From: Phycisphaerae bacterium
GTDB lineage: Bacteria > Planctomycetota > Phycisphaerae > Phycisphaerales > SM1A02
DNA length: 5,072 nt
Assembly (NCBI GenBank): GCA_030432455.1
Contig: JAUIHC010000251.1
Coordinates: forward strand, 1-5,072
Reading direction: 5' to 3'
Shown here: one piece after another, positions 4,981 through 5,072 of the stretch
Numbering within the stretch: position 1 is the first letter of the stretch
Layout of the letters: the number at the start of each line of letters is the position of its first letter
Position numbers and translations under genes: made by a program
Notes under the pieces: model-generated
Database searches by the model: none
The model's input: only the letters and a program-made list of their open reading frames with translations
What the model was told of the DNA's origin: nothing

Positions 4981-5013
4981 CTCCCTCCCCTCCGCCTCCC
5001 CGCTCCCTCCCGC
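4981..5013 (-). other. Potential G-quadruplex on the minus strand (C-rich tract on plus)
   Basis: The plus strand carries five C-runs of three or four (4983-4985, 4987-4990, 4998-5001, 5005-5007, 5009-5011) separated by 1, 7, 3 and 1 bases. The minus strand therefore meets the G3+N1-7 quadruplex consensus. The stretch from 4951 to 5072 has no recognisable gene. It also contains the 10-base palindrome TCGAATTCGA at 5037-5046. Any function, such as a promoter-proximal element for a gene beyond the window, is unknown. Confidence 0.5.
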
Positions 5014-5072
5014 TCAGCCGTCGTGAAGGTCGCGTTTCGAATTCGAGAAGCCGCGCGTTTTCCCTTCCAATC

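Noticed and set aside
1..5072. tRNA, rRNA, CRISPR array, insertion sequence or attachment site
   Set aside because: No cloverleaf-like sequence with the conserved arms, no regularly spaced repeats, no transposase or integrase motifs and no long terminal inverted repeats were seen on either strand.

Overview
The window is very GC-rich and looks like chromosomal DNA from a planctomycete, most likely Phycisphaerae. The main reason is the last gene, which encodes a secreted protein ending in a PAP-type variant of the PEP-CTERM sorting tail (VPAPG, short Gly/Ala/Leu-rich hydrophobic stretch, RRRR). Tails of this form are common in that class. The strong NNC codon bias and the general absence of Shine-Dalgarno sites fit, but the taxonomic call is an inference.

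Layout. Positions 1-80 (minus) hold the start of an unidentified gene cut by the window edge; its GTG overlaps the stop of the gene before it. Positions 77-1006 (minus) are nadC, quinolinate phosphoribosyltransferase of NAD biosynthesis. A 115-bp divergent spacer dominated by an ACN triplet tract separates it from a HIT-family nucleotide-binding protein (1122-1538, plus). Eleven bases further on, a convergent gene (1550-2455, minus) encodes a lipoprotein with a family-9-like carbohydrate-binding domain. Positions 2456-2845 have no convincing gene but hold several short inverted repeats. These continue into the start of a probable hypothetical protein gene (2846-3514, plus; start uncertain, possibly 2933). 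Positions 3515-4183 (669 bp) look non-coding and form the upstream region of the PAP/PEP-CTERM protein gene (4184-4873, plus). That gene has the clearest ribosome binding site in the window and is followed by a strong intrinsic terminator (4916-4950). The last 120 bases contain a C-rich tract that meets the G-quadruplex consensus on the minus strand.

How the genes relate. nadC and the partial gene after it are probably co-transcribed. The HIT protein and the lipoprotein look like independent housekeeping or envelope genes. The PAP-tailed protein looks like a separately regulated, highly expressed envelope or extracellular protein. I see no mobile element, CRISPR array, rRNA or tRNA, and no recognisable multi-gene defence or biosynthetic system. 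The least explained parts are the hairpin-rich stretch at about 2657-2928 with its orphan gene, and the long untranslated-looking region ahead of the secreted protein.
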